In this document: positions 1-10,397 of the stretch, one piece after another
How positions within the stretch are numbered: position 1 is the stretch's first letter
Layout: every line of letters begins with the position of its first letter
Assembly: GCA_000333855.2 (NCBI GenBank)
Contig: CM007325.1
Span: 120,186-158,631 of the forward strand
DNA: 38,446 nucleotides
DNA from: Endotrypanum monterogeii
Lineage: Eukaryota; Euglenozoa; Kinetoplastea; Trypanosomatida; Trypanosomatidae
Direction: 5' to 3'
Made by a program: the position numbers and the translations under genes
The notes under the pieces: generated by a model
Told to the model about the DNA's origin: nothing
Database searches by the model: none
The model's input: the letters and a program-made list of their open reading frames with translations, nothing else

Positions 1-1
1 C

Positions 2-343
2 ATGTACAACACGACCACCAAGGACGCCTACAAGAAGTACGACCCCAGCGCCTACAAGCGTGACCTGCCCGCAGACGAGGAGGAGGACAACGAGAAGGCA
101 CCCGTGGACCCCACCATGTACAACACGACCACCAAGGACGCCTACAAGAAGTACGACCCCAGCGCCTACAAGCGTGACCTGCCCGCAGACGAGGACGAGG
201 ACAACGAGAAGGCACCCGTGGACCCCAGCATGTACAACTCGACCACCAAGGACGCCTACAAGAAGTACGACCCCAGCGCCTACAAGCGTGACCTGCCCGC
301 AGACGAGGACGAGGACGGCGAGAAAGAACACGCAAACCCTAGT
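2..343 (+). repeat. 114-bp tandem coding repeat, 3 units
   Basis: Units start at 2, 116 and 230 and are nearly identical at DNA level through their first 100 bases. The main changes are a GAG/GAC swap in the acidic stretch and ACC/AGC at the unit end. The third unit decays after the DEDED stretch. The array runs into the window edge, so the copy number is unknown. Confidence 0.95.
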
Positions 344-1564
344 ATTTTTCGGGGGTTCCGTGCCGGAGATGCTGCTGGTACTTCTGAAAGCCGTCATAAA
401 GACGACGAAGCGCGCAAGGACTCTCCGGATGCGGAGTATCCCTCTCAGAAAGTCGATGAGGCAGGGGATAAGGTGAGTGATGCGTTACAAAGCTCTGTTC
501 CGAAAGATGGAGTGCTAGCGCGAGAAAGTTTTGTTGAGGTGCCGGATGTGCGTAAGCGCCGTGCTCCAGCTGATCCAGCAATGTACGAGAGCACGTATGA
601 TAAGGACTACAGGAACACGGCCAACTCGAACGAGACAAAGCGTGCGGAGTCCCCAGAACCAGAAGCGGCTGCATCTCGACCATCCTCGGAAATGAATCTG
701 GACTCGCGCAAGCGCCGTGCTCCAGCTGATCCAGCAATGTACGAGAGCACGTATGATAAGGACTACAGGAACACGGCCAACTCGAACGAGACAAAGCGTG
801 CGGAGTCCCCAGAACCAGAAGCGGCTGCATCTCGACCATCCTCGGAAATGAATCTGGACTTGCGCAAGCGCCGTGCTCCAGCTGATCCAGCAATGTACAA
901 GAGCACGTACGATAAGGACTACAGGAACACGGCCAACTCGAACGAGACAAAGCGTGCGGAGTCCCCAGAACCAGAAGCGGCTGCATCTCGACCACCCTCG
1001 GAAAAGAATGTGGACCTGCGCAAGCGCCGTGCTCCAGCTGACCCAGCAATGTACGAGAGTATGTACATGAAAACATTTGGGTCTGGTGAGCCTAGGCCAC
1101 GCTTGCCAGCAGAGAAAAGCGTCGCGCCTTCCAAGGGCACGACGAGTCCACCAAAATCAAGTGGCACAAAGGGAACTGTTTGCACGTCAGTGACGGCGAG
1201 AAACACCCCAACGTCGGTCCGTGAGTCGGATGTGGGGAAGGAGGCTCCAGCCACAAAAGCGATGCCGCTGGTAACGGCATTGACAAAACAAGGGCCGAAT
1301 TCCCGGCCAAAGGGGTCGTACGAGACCGAGTACGCCAAGAATTATCGTGCATACAGCAACTTACCTACCCCAGTGACTACGGCACGCCGGGCACAGGCTT
1401 GTGTTCACCACGTCGACCCATCCTTCTACGTCACCACATGTCAATCAACCTACGCAGTACCACCTCCGGCACCACCACGTCCGACATTCACACGACCAGT
1501 CGTCACTGTGCGGCACATGGACCCCAGCATGTACGTCAGCACTAGTCGTGCCGCCTACTCGTAA
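2..1564 (+). CDS. Repetitive DP-x-MY protein, SAXO/MAP6-like candidate (5' partial)
   Basis: The frame is open from the window edge to TAA at 1562-1564 (520 residues seen). It begins inside a tandem repeat, so the true start is probably upstream. Three 38-residue units (MYNTTTKDAYKKYDPSAYKR core) are followed by a unique acidic/basic linker. Then come four 52-residue units beginning RKRRAPADPAMYESTYDKDY, the last one partial. The C-terminal part has a divergent copy (SYETEYAKNYRAYS) and two copies in DPSFYVTT and DPSMYVSTSRAAYS, the latter at the very C-terminus. All copies share DP-x-(M/F)Y-xx-T/S-xxxx-Y. Short Tyr/Lys motifs of this kind resemble the Mn motifs of STOP/MAP6 and trypanosome SAXO proteins, which bind and stabilise microtubules. 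A role at the flagellar axoneme or subpellicular corset is inferred from that resemblance only. No signal peptide, membrane segment or enzyme motif is visible. Alternative: an unrelated repetitive kinetoplastid protein. Confidence 0.75.
   Translation: MYNTTTKDAYKKYDPSAYKRDLPADEEEDNEKAPVDPTMYNTTTKDAYKKYDPSAYKRDLPADEDEDNEKAPVDPSMYNSTTKDAYKKYDPSAYKRDLPADEDEDGEKEHANPSIFRGFRAGDAAGTSESRHKDDEARKDSPDAEYPSQKVDEAGDKVSDALQSSVPKDGVLARESFVEVPDVRKRRAPADPAMYESTYDKDYRNTANSNETKRAESPEPEAAASRPSSEMNLDSRKRRAPADPAMYESTYDKDYRNTANSNETKRAESPEPEAAASRPSSEMNLDLRKRRAPADPAMYKSTYDKDYRNTANSNETKRAESPEPEAAASRPPSEKNVDLRKRRAPADPAMYESMYMKTFGSGEPRPRLPAEKSVAPSKGTTSPPKSSGTKGTVCTSVTARNTPTSVRESDVGKEAPATKAMPLVTALTKQGPNSRPKGSYETEYAKNYRAYSNLPTPVTTARRAQACVHHVDPSFYVTTCQSTYAVPPPAPPRPTFTRPVVTVRHMDPSMYVSTSRAAYS
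551..1075 (+). repeat. 156-bp tandem coding repeat, 3 full units plus a partial fourth
   Basis: Units start at 551, 707, 863 and 1019, exactly 156 bp apart. The first three are nearly identical in DNA, synonymous positions included, which points to recent duplication or gene conversion. The fourth copy keeps only the RKRRAPADPAMYES part before diverging. Confidence 0.95.
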
Positions 1565-3113
1565 GCCACACATGCCGTCCAGGCGAGGGGGGCTGTGAGT
1601 TAGCGAGTGGGCACGTGTGTCTGTCGCTGAGAAAGGTAAGGGGGGAACGATTAGGAAGAGGAGAAGCGGGCTGAACTGTACGTCAACATCGCCCCTCCCC
1701 TCTCCTGTATGAAGTATTTATGCGGTTCAGCATTGGGAATAATATTTATCGCCATTTTTTTGGTAGTCTGATGAGCATCACACCACCAACTCACGCGTTT
1801 CCCACGCCTTTACGCTTGAGAGCAAGCAACAACAAAAATACTAAAAAATACAATGTGAGATCGGAAGGAAAATATAAATTTATATTAAACTACACACACA
1901 TGAAAAAATATATATATATTTTTTTTTATTTGTATATAATATTTATTTATGTGTGTACCTATGTATGTACGCTGTCGTCGTCAACGATTGCTTCGTGCGG
2001 CAGTCCCCCCCTTCCTCTGTACCGTTTTTTTTTTCTGTGTTTCTTTAAATTATTTTCCTGTGTATGTGTGTGCGTGTCGCTGTGTTGGTTTCAAATTGAT
2101 ATCCTTGCCATCGTTGTTGTTTTCGTGGGTGAGTGCGAGGCGGGGGGGTGGGGGGGGGAGGCTGTCGCCCGCCTACTGAGCCCCTCACCCTCGTCACCCA
2201 CCCACTCCCCCCACCTCCCGTCTACCGAGTCCTTCTTTTTATATATTATTTTGAATTTCTTTTTTTTCTCTCCTTCCCAGTGTCTTCGTTGGTTTCTTGA
2301 CATTGCGCGATCACCCGCCCCTGCAGCTCTCGTAGTGGGACCCGAGGTGTGACCATGTCACAATACATTTTTCTTTTCTTCTCCCTTCCCCAACCCCATC
2401 ACGCTCACGTCCTTGCATCCTTCAACCCCACATCCCCGATAGCATCCTCGTTCGTCAGACCCCTCCTGCTCTCTCTCCCTCTAGGTGTGACGGTGCATGT
2501 ATGTTCTTTTTTTTTTTGGTGTGTGTAGTGGACCTGTCTACACACACACACACACACACACACGTGCGCGCCATCCATGATCATCCCGCAACGGTTACCT
2601 CTTTCCCACTACCACTACCCGTCCAAAGGGTAAAAAAAAGGAGAAAGCAGCAACGATTGTGCTCTGTGCAACAACGCATAATCACTATATAAACATATGC
2701 ATGTGTGTGCGTGTGTGTACTGTCTGTGCCGCTTGTATATCTCCTGCATTATGTTTGTCGCTTCTCCTACCGTTGACGACAATCAGGGTTGGAGGGGGAA
2801 GGGGGGCGATTAGTATCGGGAAAATGTGAAGCAGAGGAGAGAATGCAGAGCAGACTGTAACGACGCTGTTGCAAGGGAAACAGCACCCCCCCCACTCGCA
2901 CCGCAGCGGACAGGTGACACGAAATGAAGGATGGGAATGGCTCAATGCACACACCTGCAAATCTTTTTATTTTCGTCCCCCCCCCCCACCCACACACACC
3001 TCATTATCTCTTTTATTGGATGGGGAAAGGGAAGAGGAAGCGAGGGAGTCTTCCAGACAAGTATGTCCCCCCCCCTCACTCCGCAGCTTATTTTGTCTGG
3101 TTGACTTGTAAAA

Positions 3114-3154
<41 letters not shown>

Positions 3155-3559
3155 ATGGATGTATTGCGTGTGCACAGGCGGAACGTTTGTGGTGTCTGCT
3201 GTCATTAATTTTTTTTGTCGAACAGATCGAACGAGTGGTCAAGGAAGGGTGCTGGTGTAAGAGAAGGCGATGGAGGGGAAGGCGACAAATAAGTCTCACT
3301 CCCATAAGAATTCTAGGTCAACACTCTTCACAGAACGAAAAAAAAAGGGGGGCGGGGCTCGGCGTCATTCGATGTATCTTTCCCTCCGCCTCCCCACCCC
3401 TTCCTTTGTAGTATATTTTTGTTTTCCAGGCTTTTTTTTTGGGGGGGGGGGGTTCGCCCGACCTCCCCTCACCTCCTCTCCATCTCCCACCCCACCCTCC
3501 TCATGTCATTTTCATTGTCGTGCTCGTTGTCCCGAGGAGGTGCGAAGCGGTTTTTTTTT

Positions 3560-3594
<35 letters not shown>

Positions 3595-3858
3595 TTCAGT
3601 GAGATGAAGAAAAACATATCATATCCTTGCGCAAGAACACTTCAGTACATGTGTGCTTGTCTCAAAAGTTTCGGTGAAGATGCGTGTATGTATGTATCGT
3701 ACAGGTGTGACTCCTCTGTACGAACCTGTGGAACCCTTCAAGCAATATAAGTGAAAAAAAAAACATTTTTCTTCTGGAAACCGATTTTTGCCCAACCCAA
3801 ACACCTTCCCCTGTTCCCCTCTTATTTACCTCGTTTTTTTTTTTCATCGCGTCCACTA

Positions 3859-3883
3859 CCCCCCCCCCCCGACGGGGGGGGGG
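3859..3883. repeat. C-tract/GAC/G-tract palindrome
   Basis: A run of 12 C (3859-3870) is followed by GAC and then 10 G (3874-3883). This gives a perfect 10-bp inverted repeat with a 3-nt spacer. It could form a very stable G:C hairpin in RNA, or G-quadruplex/i-motif structures in DNA. No function is known. Confidence 0.85.
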
Positions 3884-4408
3884 AGGCAGCAATGTCTGCA
3901 GAAACAGGGTATGGCCCTCCTCCTGATTCCACACAAGCGTGTGTGTGTCTGACTGTCTCTGAGAGAAAGAAAGAAAGAGAGAGCGGCTTCCAGCTCACCC
4001 TAACCCCCCCCCCTCCCCTCTCCCAGAGGACATACGATATTTTTTTGCATTATGCCCGATGCAGTTGAAAGAAAATGCGAAAAAAAAATGTTTGCACTTT
4101 TTGTTTCATCGTCGTCTGGTACCAATGCACATAATTTTATTTTCTTTCTCTCCTCTCGGCTTGATGTCTTGGCTGACGGGAAGGGGGGAGGGGGGGAGGA
4201 AGCGAGGGCGCTGGTGTGCTCTGCTTCATTTTGAACCCGCCACCTCGCTCTGTCTTTTCACCACTTAATTCTCGGTGTTGCGGCGTATATAGAAATGGGG
4301 GTGGAGAGGGACGTTTGCGTCCTCAATTTCCCTCTCACTGTGTACCCCTGTCATGCGTGCATCTCTCAGTTTATTATTGGCGACATCAGACGAACCGTGT
4401 GTACACCA

Positions 4409-4445
<37 letters not shown>

Positions 4446-4711
4446 TATCTGTCATCATTTGTCATTGTGTATTGTAGGTTACTACGTTTTGTTTCTACAT
4501 GTACTTTGCTGAGTCATTTTTTTCTGTTTTTCACCTGTACGAGTCATCATCATCATCATGTTTTTCCCCTCTCCTGTTTTGTTTTCCTGTATGCGCTTGA
4601 TTGAGGGGGTATCCTTCATTCCCCCCCCCCATCCCTCTCTCCTCCCATTCTCGCTCGACATGTGCACTTTATTTTGTTGAAGTAATATGTCGATGCGCAG
4701 AGGAAGTAGAA

Positions 4712-4748
<37 letters not shown>

Positions 4749-4834
4749 AAGATGTGCTGTACATGCTACATACCGTGAAATGCAAAAAAAAAAAAGGATT
4801 CGAAACACCAAGCAACACGCAGACATATAAATAC

Positions 4835-4835
<1 letters not shown>

Positions 4836-4877
<42 letters not shown>

Positions 4878-4901
4878 CATATATTATATATATATATATA
4901 T
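4836..4901. repeat. (TA)n microsatellite, interrupted
   Basis: About 66 bp of almost pure alternating TA, with short interruptions near 4875-4886. It is one of the longest AT arrays in the window and its length is probably variable. Confidence 0.9.
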
Positions 4902-6141
4902 CGCTGAGTGAAGAATTGGTGGTGGTGATGAATAGTAGTGTGTTGTCTACTACTGTCACGAATTCGCTCGCCTATCCCCTAACTCAGGCTTATACCCACG
5001 TTCATCCCTTCCCCTAAACAAAAAAAAACTCCGGTATGAGGATGTCGAAGTATGGAGGAGCTCCCTCCTCCACACACAAGGGAGGGGGGGAGCCTCGTCG
5101 ATCCCCCCATTCGCAACATGTAGACTGTAGGCTGTTCATCCCCTTCGATCGACTCCTCCATTTCTTTTTTTTTCTTGTCACACACACACACATACTTTCT
5201 CTCTCCCTGTGTGTCCACGTATACTTCGCATCGCCTTGATCAAGTCATCTCCCTCTCAGGACATGGCTGCTGCATGAGGGGAACAACAACAACAACAACA
5301 ACAATAAAAAAAGGGTGTTGATGTCATCCCCGAATTTAAAGAGACCCCTTTTCCCTCCCCGTTGTCATTATACACTGATTCCTTCATACACATATTCACA
5401 CAGAGACCCATACACACACACACGCATATATATATATATATATATATATACAAATACACAAGGAAATCGGTGGAGACTGAGATCGAAAAACGAGGCGCCG
5501 AGCATAATTGCACATCGCTAAGTGTGAGGCCACACCGCACCGTGTCCATCCCGTGAGAGGCGACATCGTGCACTACATAAGAAAAAGGGATAGAAATCGT
5601 AGACGCAGAGAGAGTCCACCACCACCCCTTTCCCTCCCCTCCTACCCTCTGTGTCTATCTCTGTGTGGGCGCGTGGGTGTGTATCTGCGCTTGTAGACAC
5701 TGGGTTCGAAATACATGGGGAAAACAAAAAGAACAAACGACTAAAAAAAAAAACGGGAGAAGCACCTTCTCATACTAGCCCCCCTTCTCTCCCCTCCCTC
5801 TCCCCCCATCCCCCCCCCATCCTGTGTCCCGTACGACCGCCGTACATCCTGCTTCTTGTCTCGCCCTTTCGTGTTCAACACGCAATTCGCCTACGTCTAC
5901 GTGCCACGGTCAACCCCTCAGATATAATATAAATATATATATATTTATATATATATATTATATATTTTAACCTTTTTTCTCTTCTTTTTTTTTTACTTTG
6001 CCCGGGATACTTTGTTTTCTGGCCTATCCCACTCTCCCCACCCCCGGTAGGGTTTGAAGTGTGCGACTTGTGTGTGCCTGTGTCCCTTCCTCCCCCACCC
6101 CACCCCCCTCACCTCCTCATCTTCCACCCACCTTCACCACC

Positions 6142-6173
<32 letters not shown>

Positions 6174-6275
6174 ATTCGTTTTACCTTCCTTTTATTGTTG
6201 TTGCGCTCGCGTTCCTTAGTATTATTATTATTATTATTATTATTATTGCTTGCTCAAATCTGTTGTCCCAACCCC

Positions 6276-6338
6276 CTTCCTTTCCTCCCACTGCACCCCC
6301 CCCCTTCCCCTCCGTCGGTCCGTCCGATCTCTTCACAG
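6276..6338 (+). promoter_or_regulatory. Candidate trans-splice acceptor for the MORN kinase gene
   Basis: A C/T-rich tract ends at CACAG, with AG at 6337-6338, about 100 nt before the ATG at 6441. This is the usual kinetoplastid arrangement. Other AGs lie nearer the ATG (for example in GGTAAGC and CTGCAGAG), so the exact site is uncertain. Confidence 0.45.
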
Positions 6339-6440
6339 CACAGCGCATCACCATACACACATATTTTTTTTTTCATCTACACACGGTAAGCACCACACGC
6401 GGCTGCAGAGCTAATTAAAAGAAAGGGGAAAGTCTTCCGA

Positions 6441-8777
6441 ATGACCTCCCGCTTTTTTTTCGGCACCACCACCACCACCACTGGTACAACGGCGGTGGTG
6501 CCGCACACCATCAGCATCTCTACTGCTGCGGCCACACCGTCTCAGTCGCCGTTGTCCTACGCACAACTCTCCTCTAGTCAGCAACAGCAACAGCGACAAC
6601 AGTCAAGCGTAAACAGGGTGGCGATGCCATCAACCCTTGGCTCAAACGGCACGATGGACAGCACACATTATGTGCCGGACATTGCTGCGGCTCAAACTAG
6701 CAGCGGTACCAGCTACAGTGCGCAAGGACGTCCAAGTACCTCTTCATCTGTGAGACCCCTAGACACCACCAGCGGAGCCACAGACGGTCACATCAACTCT
6801 CCATCGGAGCAGAAAACTCAGCCGAATAATTTCTTTTATGCATCAATGCCGTCGCCAAACACAGAGGCCGAACGCGCGGCGGACAGCGATGCCCGGAGCG
6901 GCGCCGCTGGTGAAGCGCTCGAGTATTGCGGTGTGCGTCTGTTGCCTGGTGTAGAGCAGATCGACTTTGACGAGGGATACTACGTCGGTACAGTGGATGA
7001 GAGAGGAGATATGGCGGGCTATGGAAAGGCAACATGGCACAGCGGTGATACATACGAAGGCGAATGGTTAGACGGTATGATGCACGGCAAGGGAGTGTAC
7101 ACCTGGGCAGACGGTGACTACTATAACGGCGACTACGTGCGGGGTCGAATGGAGGGCTGCGGTGAAATGAAGGACTCCACGGGTCTGTACACGGGAGAAT
7201 GGGTGAACGACATGCGTCAAGGATACGGGCGCATGGTGTACACAGGTGGCAACGTGTACGAAGGCGAATGGCTTGCGGGCATGCGTCATGGCACTGGCAA
7301 ACTTGTGGAGTCTGCCGCACAGGTCACCTACGAAGGGGAGTTCAACAGGAACGAAAAAGATGGACGTGGTGTTCAGACGAACGCCGACGGCGACGTCTAC
7401 GAAGGGGAGTTCAAACATGGAAAGCCCAACGGCCGCGGTACCTATCTGTGGGCCGACGGCGCGCGTTACATCGGCATGTTCAAGGACAGCGTCAAGCACG
7501 GAGACGGGTGTGAGTGGTTCGCCAACGGCGACTGGATCGCCGGGATTTTCATCAACGGTGAGCATGTGGACAGCCGCTCAACGCGCCATAAAGCAATCGT
7601 TCTGACAAATGACACGAGCGACATAGAAAATGGAAGTGAAACAGAGTCAGGTGGCGGCGGCGGCGGCAACACCCTAGGGAACACGAGCTCCCTCGATCAT
7701 ACCGCCGCCGCCGTGCTTGCCCCTCTGGATGCCGAGGCCCTGCGCCGCATCACGAATCAAGCATGCGCGCAGCCCTCCTCGAGCGCGCCGGCAACGGTGG
7801 AGAGGGGCCATGTGACCTCGTCCAAGAACAACTCCGCACACAACGGAGACTCCAATGACACGGAATGCGCGGCCCTCGATACATCGTCGCCCTTCACGCG
7901 TGCTCTCGTCACCACACACCTACTGCTTGATGACAGCGATCTGGAAGGATGGACACCCCTCAAAACAATCGGCAAGGGCAGCTTCGGTGCCGTGTACACA
8001 GCACTCCTGCGTAACGGTCGCACGGTGTGCTGCAAAGTGATCGAGCTTGGTAATGTGGAGAGCGAGGAGGAGATGGAGAAGTTACGTAATGAAATAGCCC
8101 TAATGAAGCGTCTGCGGCACCCAAACTGTGTAATGTATTACGGGAGCCTCGAGGACAAAGTGAAGAACACTTTGAACATTTTTATGGAGTACGTCAGTGG
8201 CGGGACACTCACGAGTTTCGTGGCCAAATTTAAACGTATTCCCCTCAAAACACTTCAGCAGTGGGTCTATCAAATTGTCTGTGGTGTCAAATATCTCCAC
8301 GAGTGCGGCATCATCCACCGCGACATCAAAGGCGACAATGTACTTGTCTCTGTCGATGGCATTGTGAAGCTCGCGGACTTCGGGTGCAGCAAAGCGATCG
8401 ACGACGTCTGCAGTGCGACGCACGGCTGCTCGACCATGATCGGGACGCCGTACTGGATGGCTCCGGAGGTGATCAAGTGCGAATCAGGTGGGTACGGTAT
8501 GAAGAGTGACATCTGGTCGATTGGATGCACTATTGTGGAGATGCTCACGGGAAAACCGCCGTGGCCGGAGTGCAACTCGATGTGGGCCGCGGTGTACAAA
8601 ATCGCTAACTCGACAGGACTCCCAACGGAGATACCGGCTGATATAGACCCAGAGCTCATGGACCTGTTACAGAGGTGCTTCGAGCGCAATCCCAAACTCC
8701 GTCCGACAGCGACAGACATGCTGCAGCACGCGTTCTTGGCCAAGGTGTCTGAGGCAGTGAACTCGCCGACAAGGTGA
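6441..8777 (+). CDS. MORN-repeat protein kinase (STE11/MEKK-like)
   Basis: 778 residues. Residues 1-170 are low complexity (Thr, Ser and Gln runs). Residues 178-363 hold about eight MORN repeats of the YEGEW...G.GxG type. A Gly/Ser-rich linker follows, then a Ser/Thr kinase domain at about 504-766. Kinase motifs are complete: G-loop GKGSFGAV 511-518, Lys532, Glu551, HRDIKGDN 626-633, DFG 646-648, GTPYWMAPE 668-676 and SDIWSIGCT. The activation segment and HRDIKGDN resemble STE11/MEKK kinases (established family knowledge), so the catalytic part should be active. MORN repeats commonly bind membranes or act as scaffolds, so this kinase may be positioned at a membrane or cytoskeletal site (inference). 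The start is the first ATG after a plausible splice acceptor; the low-complexity N-terminus makes a later start possible. Leishmania has described MEKK-related kinases, but I cannot say which one this is. Confidence 0.93.
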   Translation: MTSRFFFGTTTTTTGTTAVVPHTISISTAAATPSQSPLSYAQLSSSQQQQQRQQSSVNRVAMPSTLGSNGTMDSTHYVPDIAAAQTSSGTSYSAQGRPSTSSSVRPLDTTSGATDGHINSPSEQKTQPNNFFYASMPSPNTEAERAADSDARSGAAGEALEYCGVRLLPGVEQIDFDEGYYVGTVDERGDMAGYGKATWHSGDTYEGEWLDGMMHGKGVYTWADGDYYNGDYVRGRMEGCGEMKDSTGLYTGEWVNDMRQGYGRMVYTGGNVYEGEWLAGMRHGTGKLVESAAQVTYEGEFNRNEKDGRGVQTNADGDVYEGEFKHGKPNGRGTYLWADGARYIGMFKDSVKHGDGCEWFANGDWIAGIFINGEHVDSRSTRHKAIVLTNDTSDIENGSETESGGGGGGNTLGNTSSLDHTAAAVLAPLDAEALRRITNQACAQPSSSAPATVERGHVTSSKNNSAHNGDSNDTECAALDTSSPFTRALVTTHLLLDDSDLEGWTPLKTIGKGSFGAVYTALLRNGRTVCCKVIELGNVESEEEMEKLRNEIALMKRLRHPNCVMYYGSLEDKVKNTLNIFMEYVSGGTLTSFVAKFKRIPLKTLQQWVYQIVCGVKYLHECGIIHRDIKGDNVLVSVDGIVKLADFGCSKAIDDVCSATHGCSTMIGTPYWMAPEVIKCESGGYGMKSDIWSIGCTIVEMLTGKPPWPECNSMWAAVYKIANSTGLPTEIPADIDPELMDLLQRCFERNPKLRPTATDMLQHAFLAKVSEAVNSPTR

Positions 8778-8789
8778 AACAGGCATCAA

Positions 8790-8830
<41 letters not shown>
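8790..8830. repeat. Compound (TG)n(TA)n microsatellite
   Basis: TGTGTGTG runs directly into about 30 bp of alternating TA, immediately downstream of the kinase stop codon. It would therefore lie at the start of the 3' UTR. Confidence 0.9.
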
Positions 8831-8831
<1 letters not shown>

Positions 8832-8999
8832 CGAGCATACCACACGGCACTCCTTTTTTTTTTTTTAGTTGGTGTTTTGTTTGCTTGTTTGTTTGTTGAT
8901 GCTTTTCTTTGTTGTACTGTTGCAGGGTTATCACCCGTCTATATCATATTTTTGTTTTTTTTTTTGCTTTGGCTGCCGACGCTCGACGTCTGTGTTTTG

Positions 9000-9032
<33 letters not shown>

Positions 9033-10329
9033 TGTGTCGGGAATTACATGCGCTTGTTTTCCTCTTCTGTCGCGTTGCGTTTCTTTTTTTTTGTTTTTGC
9101 TTATGACGTCCGTTGGTGTATCCGCTGCACGCTTCCCTGCATCCTTGGCTTCTGGTATCCAGTTGCAGCAGCCCCGATCTTTCACCCCCCCCCTCTACAC
9201 ACGCATATATTTATACATAAATGTATATCTATATATTTATATATATTTATATATCTTTATATATAAATATTTTTTATATATGTTTATACACAAGTTATTA
9301 TTACTATTTTATCGTTTTCTTGCCCGCCGCGTTCCGGTGTGGATGTAGAAGAAGTCGCAGTGCAAAGTCGGCAAACGTTTTTTCTTTGCAGATTGAATTT
9401 ATCGGATGCAGCACACGAATGCATCAAGACATGGAATGGCATACATACACACACATACACACACATGAACACAAGTCGTAAAGGAAACATTTCTCATGCA
9501 GTCCGCAAGTCCCCACCAGCGCACTCTTTATATACGCACGATGGTCGTGATGAGCAGGGGGGTGGGGGGAAGGTGGAAGGCTGCCATCACTATTGGAAGG
9601 AGCATCCTTGGCTTACTGAAGGCGTTGTTGCGATGTTTTTTTTTTATTCTTTCAGTAACGCTGCCACAGGGGGCTCTTCCTTAACGAAATCGTATACGCG
9701 TTCCGAAACCTCGGAACTACAAAGACCTGCGCGCTGACCAACATCAGCGATCCATCCCGACATCTCCCCTCCCCTCACCCCGACCGTAGCCGGTGTGTGA
9801 CCGCTTTGTTAGTCGCCTCCTCCATTTCCTGTAGGTGAGTAGCAAAACAAACAAACAAAAAAAAACATGTAGAGGGACTCAGCTCGATTGAATGGTGTGA
9901 ACATACACACACAGAGACACATGTACGCGTTGCCCAGGCCTCCCATCCCCCTTACGCCGTCCCTCCACGCCACACCACACCTCACCTCACCATTTCTCTC
10001 CCTCTATCCCGAAAAAAAAAATGCATACGGTGCCACGCGTACAGAAGCACTCAGCTAACCATAGATCAAGAGCCGTCGAGGACGGTCATACGCTATACAT
10101 TATATATATATATATATAATATATACATATATACAGACACACAGACAACCACACGCACACACAAACGCGCCTGTACGACGCGTCAGACAACAAATCTGTG
10201 GATCAGTAAGCCGGAAACACGCATCGCGTACTGAGCCTGTGTGCTTGGATCCACCCTTCCGCGTGCTGCCCTCTACCACAAAGGTGGAGAAGGGTTGGGG
10301 CTCCCTTTACTGGCATCCTTTGTCCTCCT

Positions 10330-10397
10330 TGTTTTTTTTTGTTTGTTTGTTTTTGTTGTTGTTGTTCTCCCCACCCCCACCCCCACCCCCCCCCAAG
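10330..10397 (+). promoter_or_regulatory. Candidate trans-splice acceptor for SMC2
   Basis: A T-rich then C-rich tract ends in CCAAG (AG 10396-10397), with a second AG at 10399-10400. Splicing here leaves a 5' UTR of about 46-49 nt. It also excludes the in-frame upstream ATG at 10339, which lies inside the tract. Confidence 0.65.

Larger units (their letters stand above)
1565..6440. other. 4.9-kb intergenic region, low complexity, no convincing gene
   Basis: This region probably holds the 3' UTR of the repetitive gene and the 5' UTR of the MORN kinase. It contains (CA)n at 2541-2563, (TA)n at 3119-3151, (GT)n at 3562-3590, (CA)n at 4410-4442, (TA)n at 4711-4748 and 4836-4901, (CAA)n at 5282-5304, (TA)n near 5426-5451, 5929-5966 and 6142-6170, and (ATT)n at 6219-6247. 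Long C, G, T and A homopolymers are also present. The ORFs here are short and made of repeat-encoded HTHT, IYIY or VCVC strings, so they are not called. I saw no tRNA or rRNA. Confidence 0.8.

Noticed and set aside
339..1076. Long minus-strand frames opposite the repetitive gene
   Set aside because: They are shadows of the tandem repeats on the opposite strand and have no independent signature.
1720..2352. 210-codon + frame in the first intergenic region
   Set aside because: The encoded product is poly-Phe, IYIF and VCVCV strings from T-runs and microsatellites; no family resemblance.
5695..5716. GGGTTCGAAATAC, resembling a tRNA B box
   Set aside because: The match is incomplete (no CC end), and no A box or cloverleaf can be formed around it.
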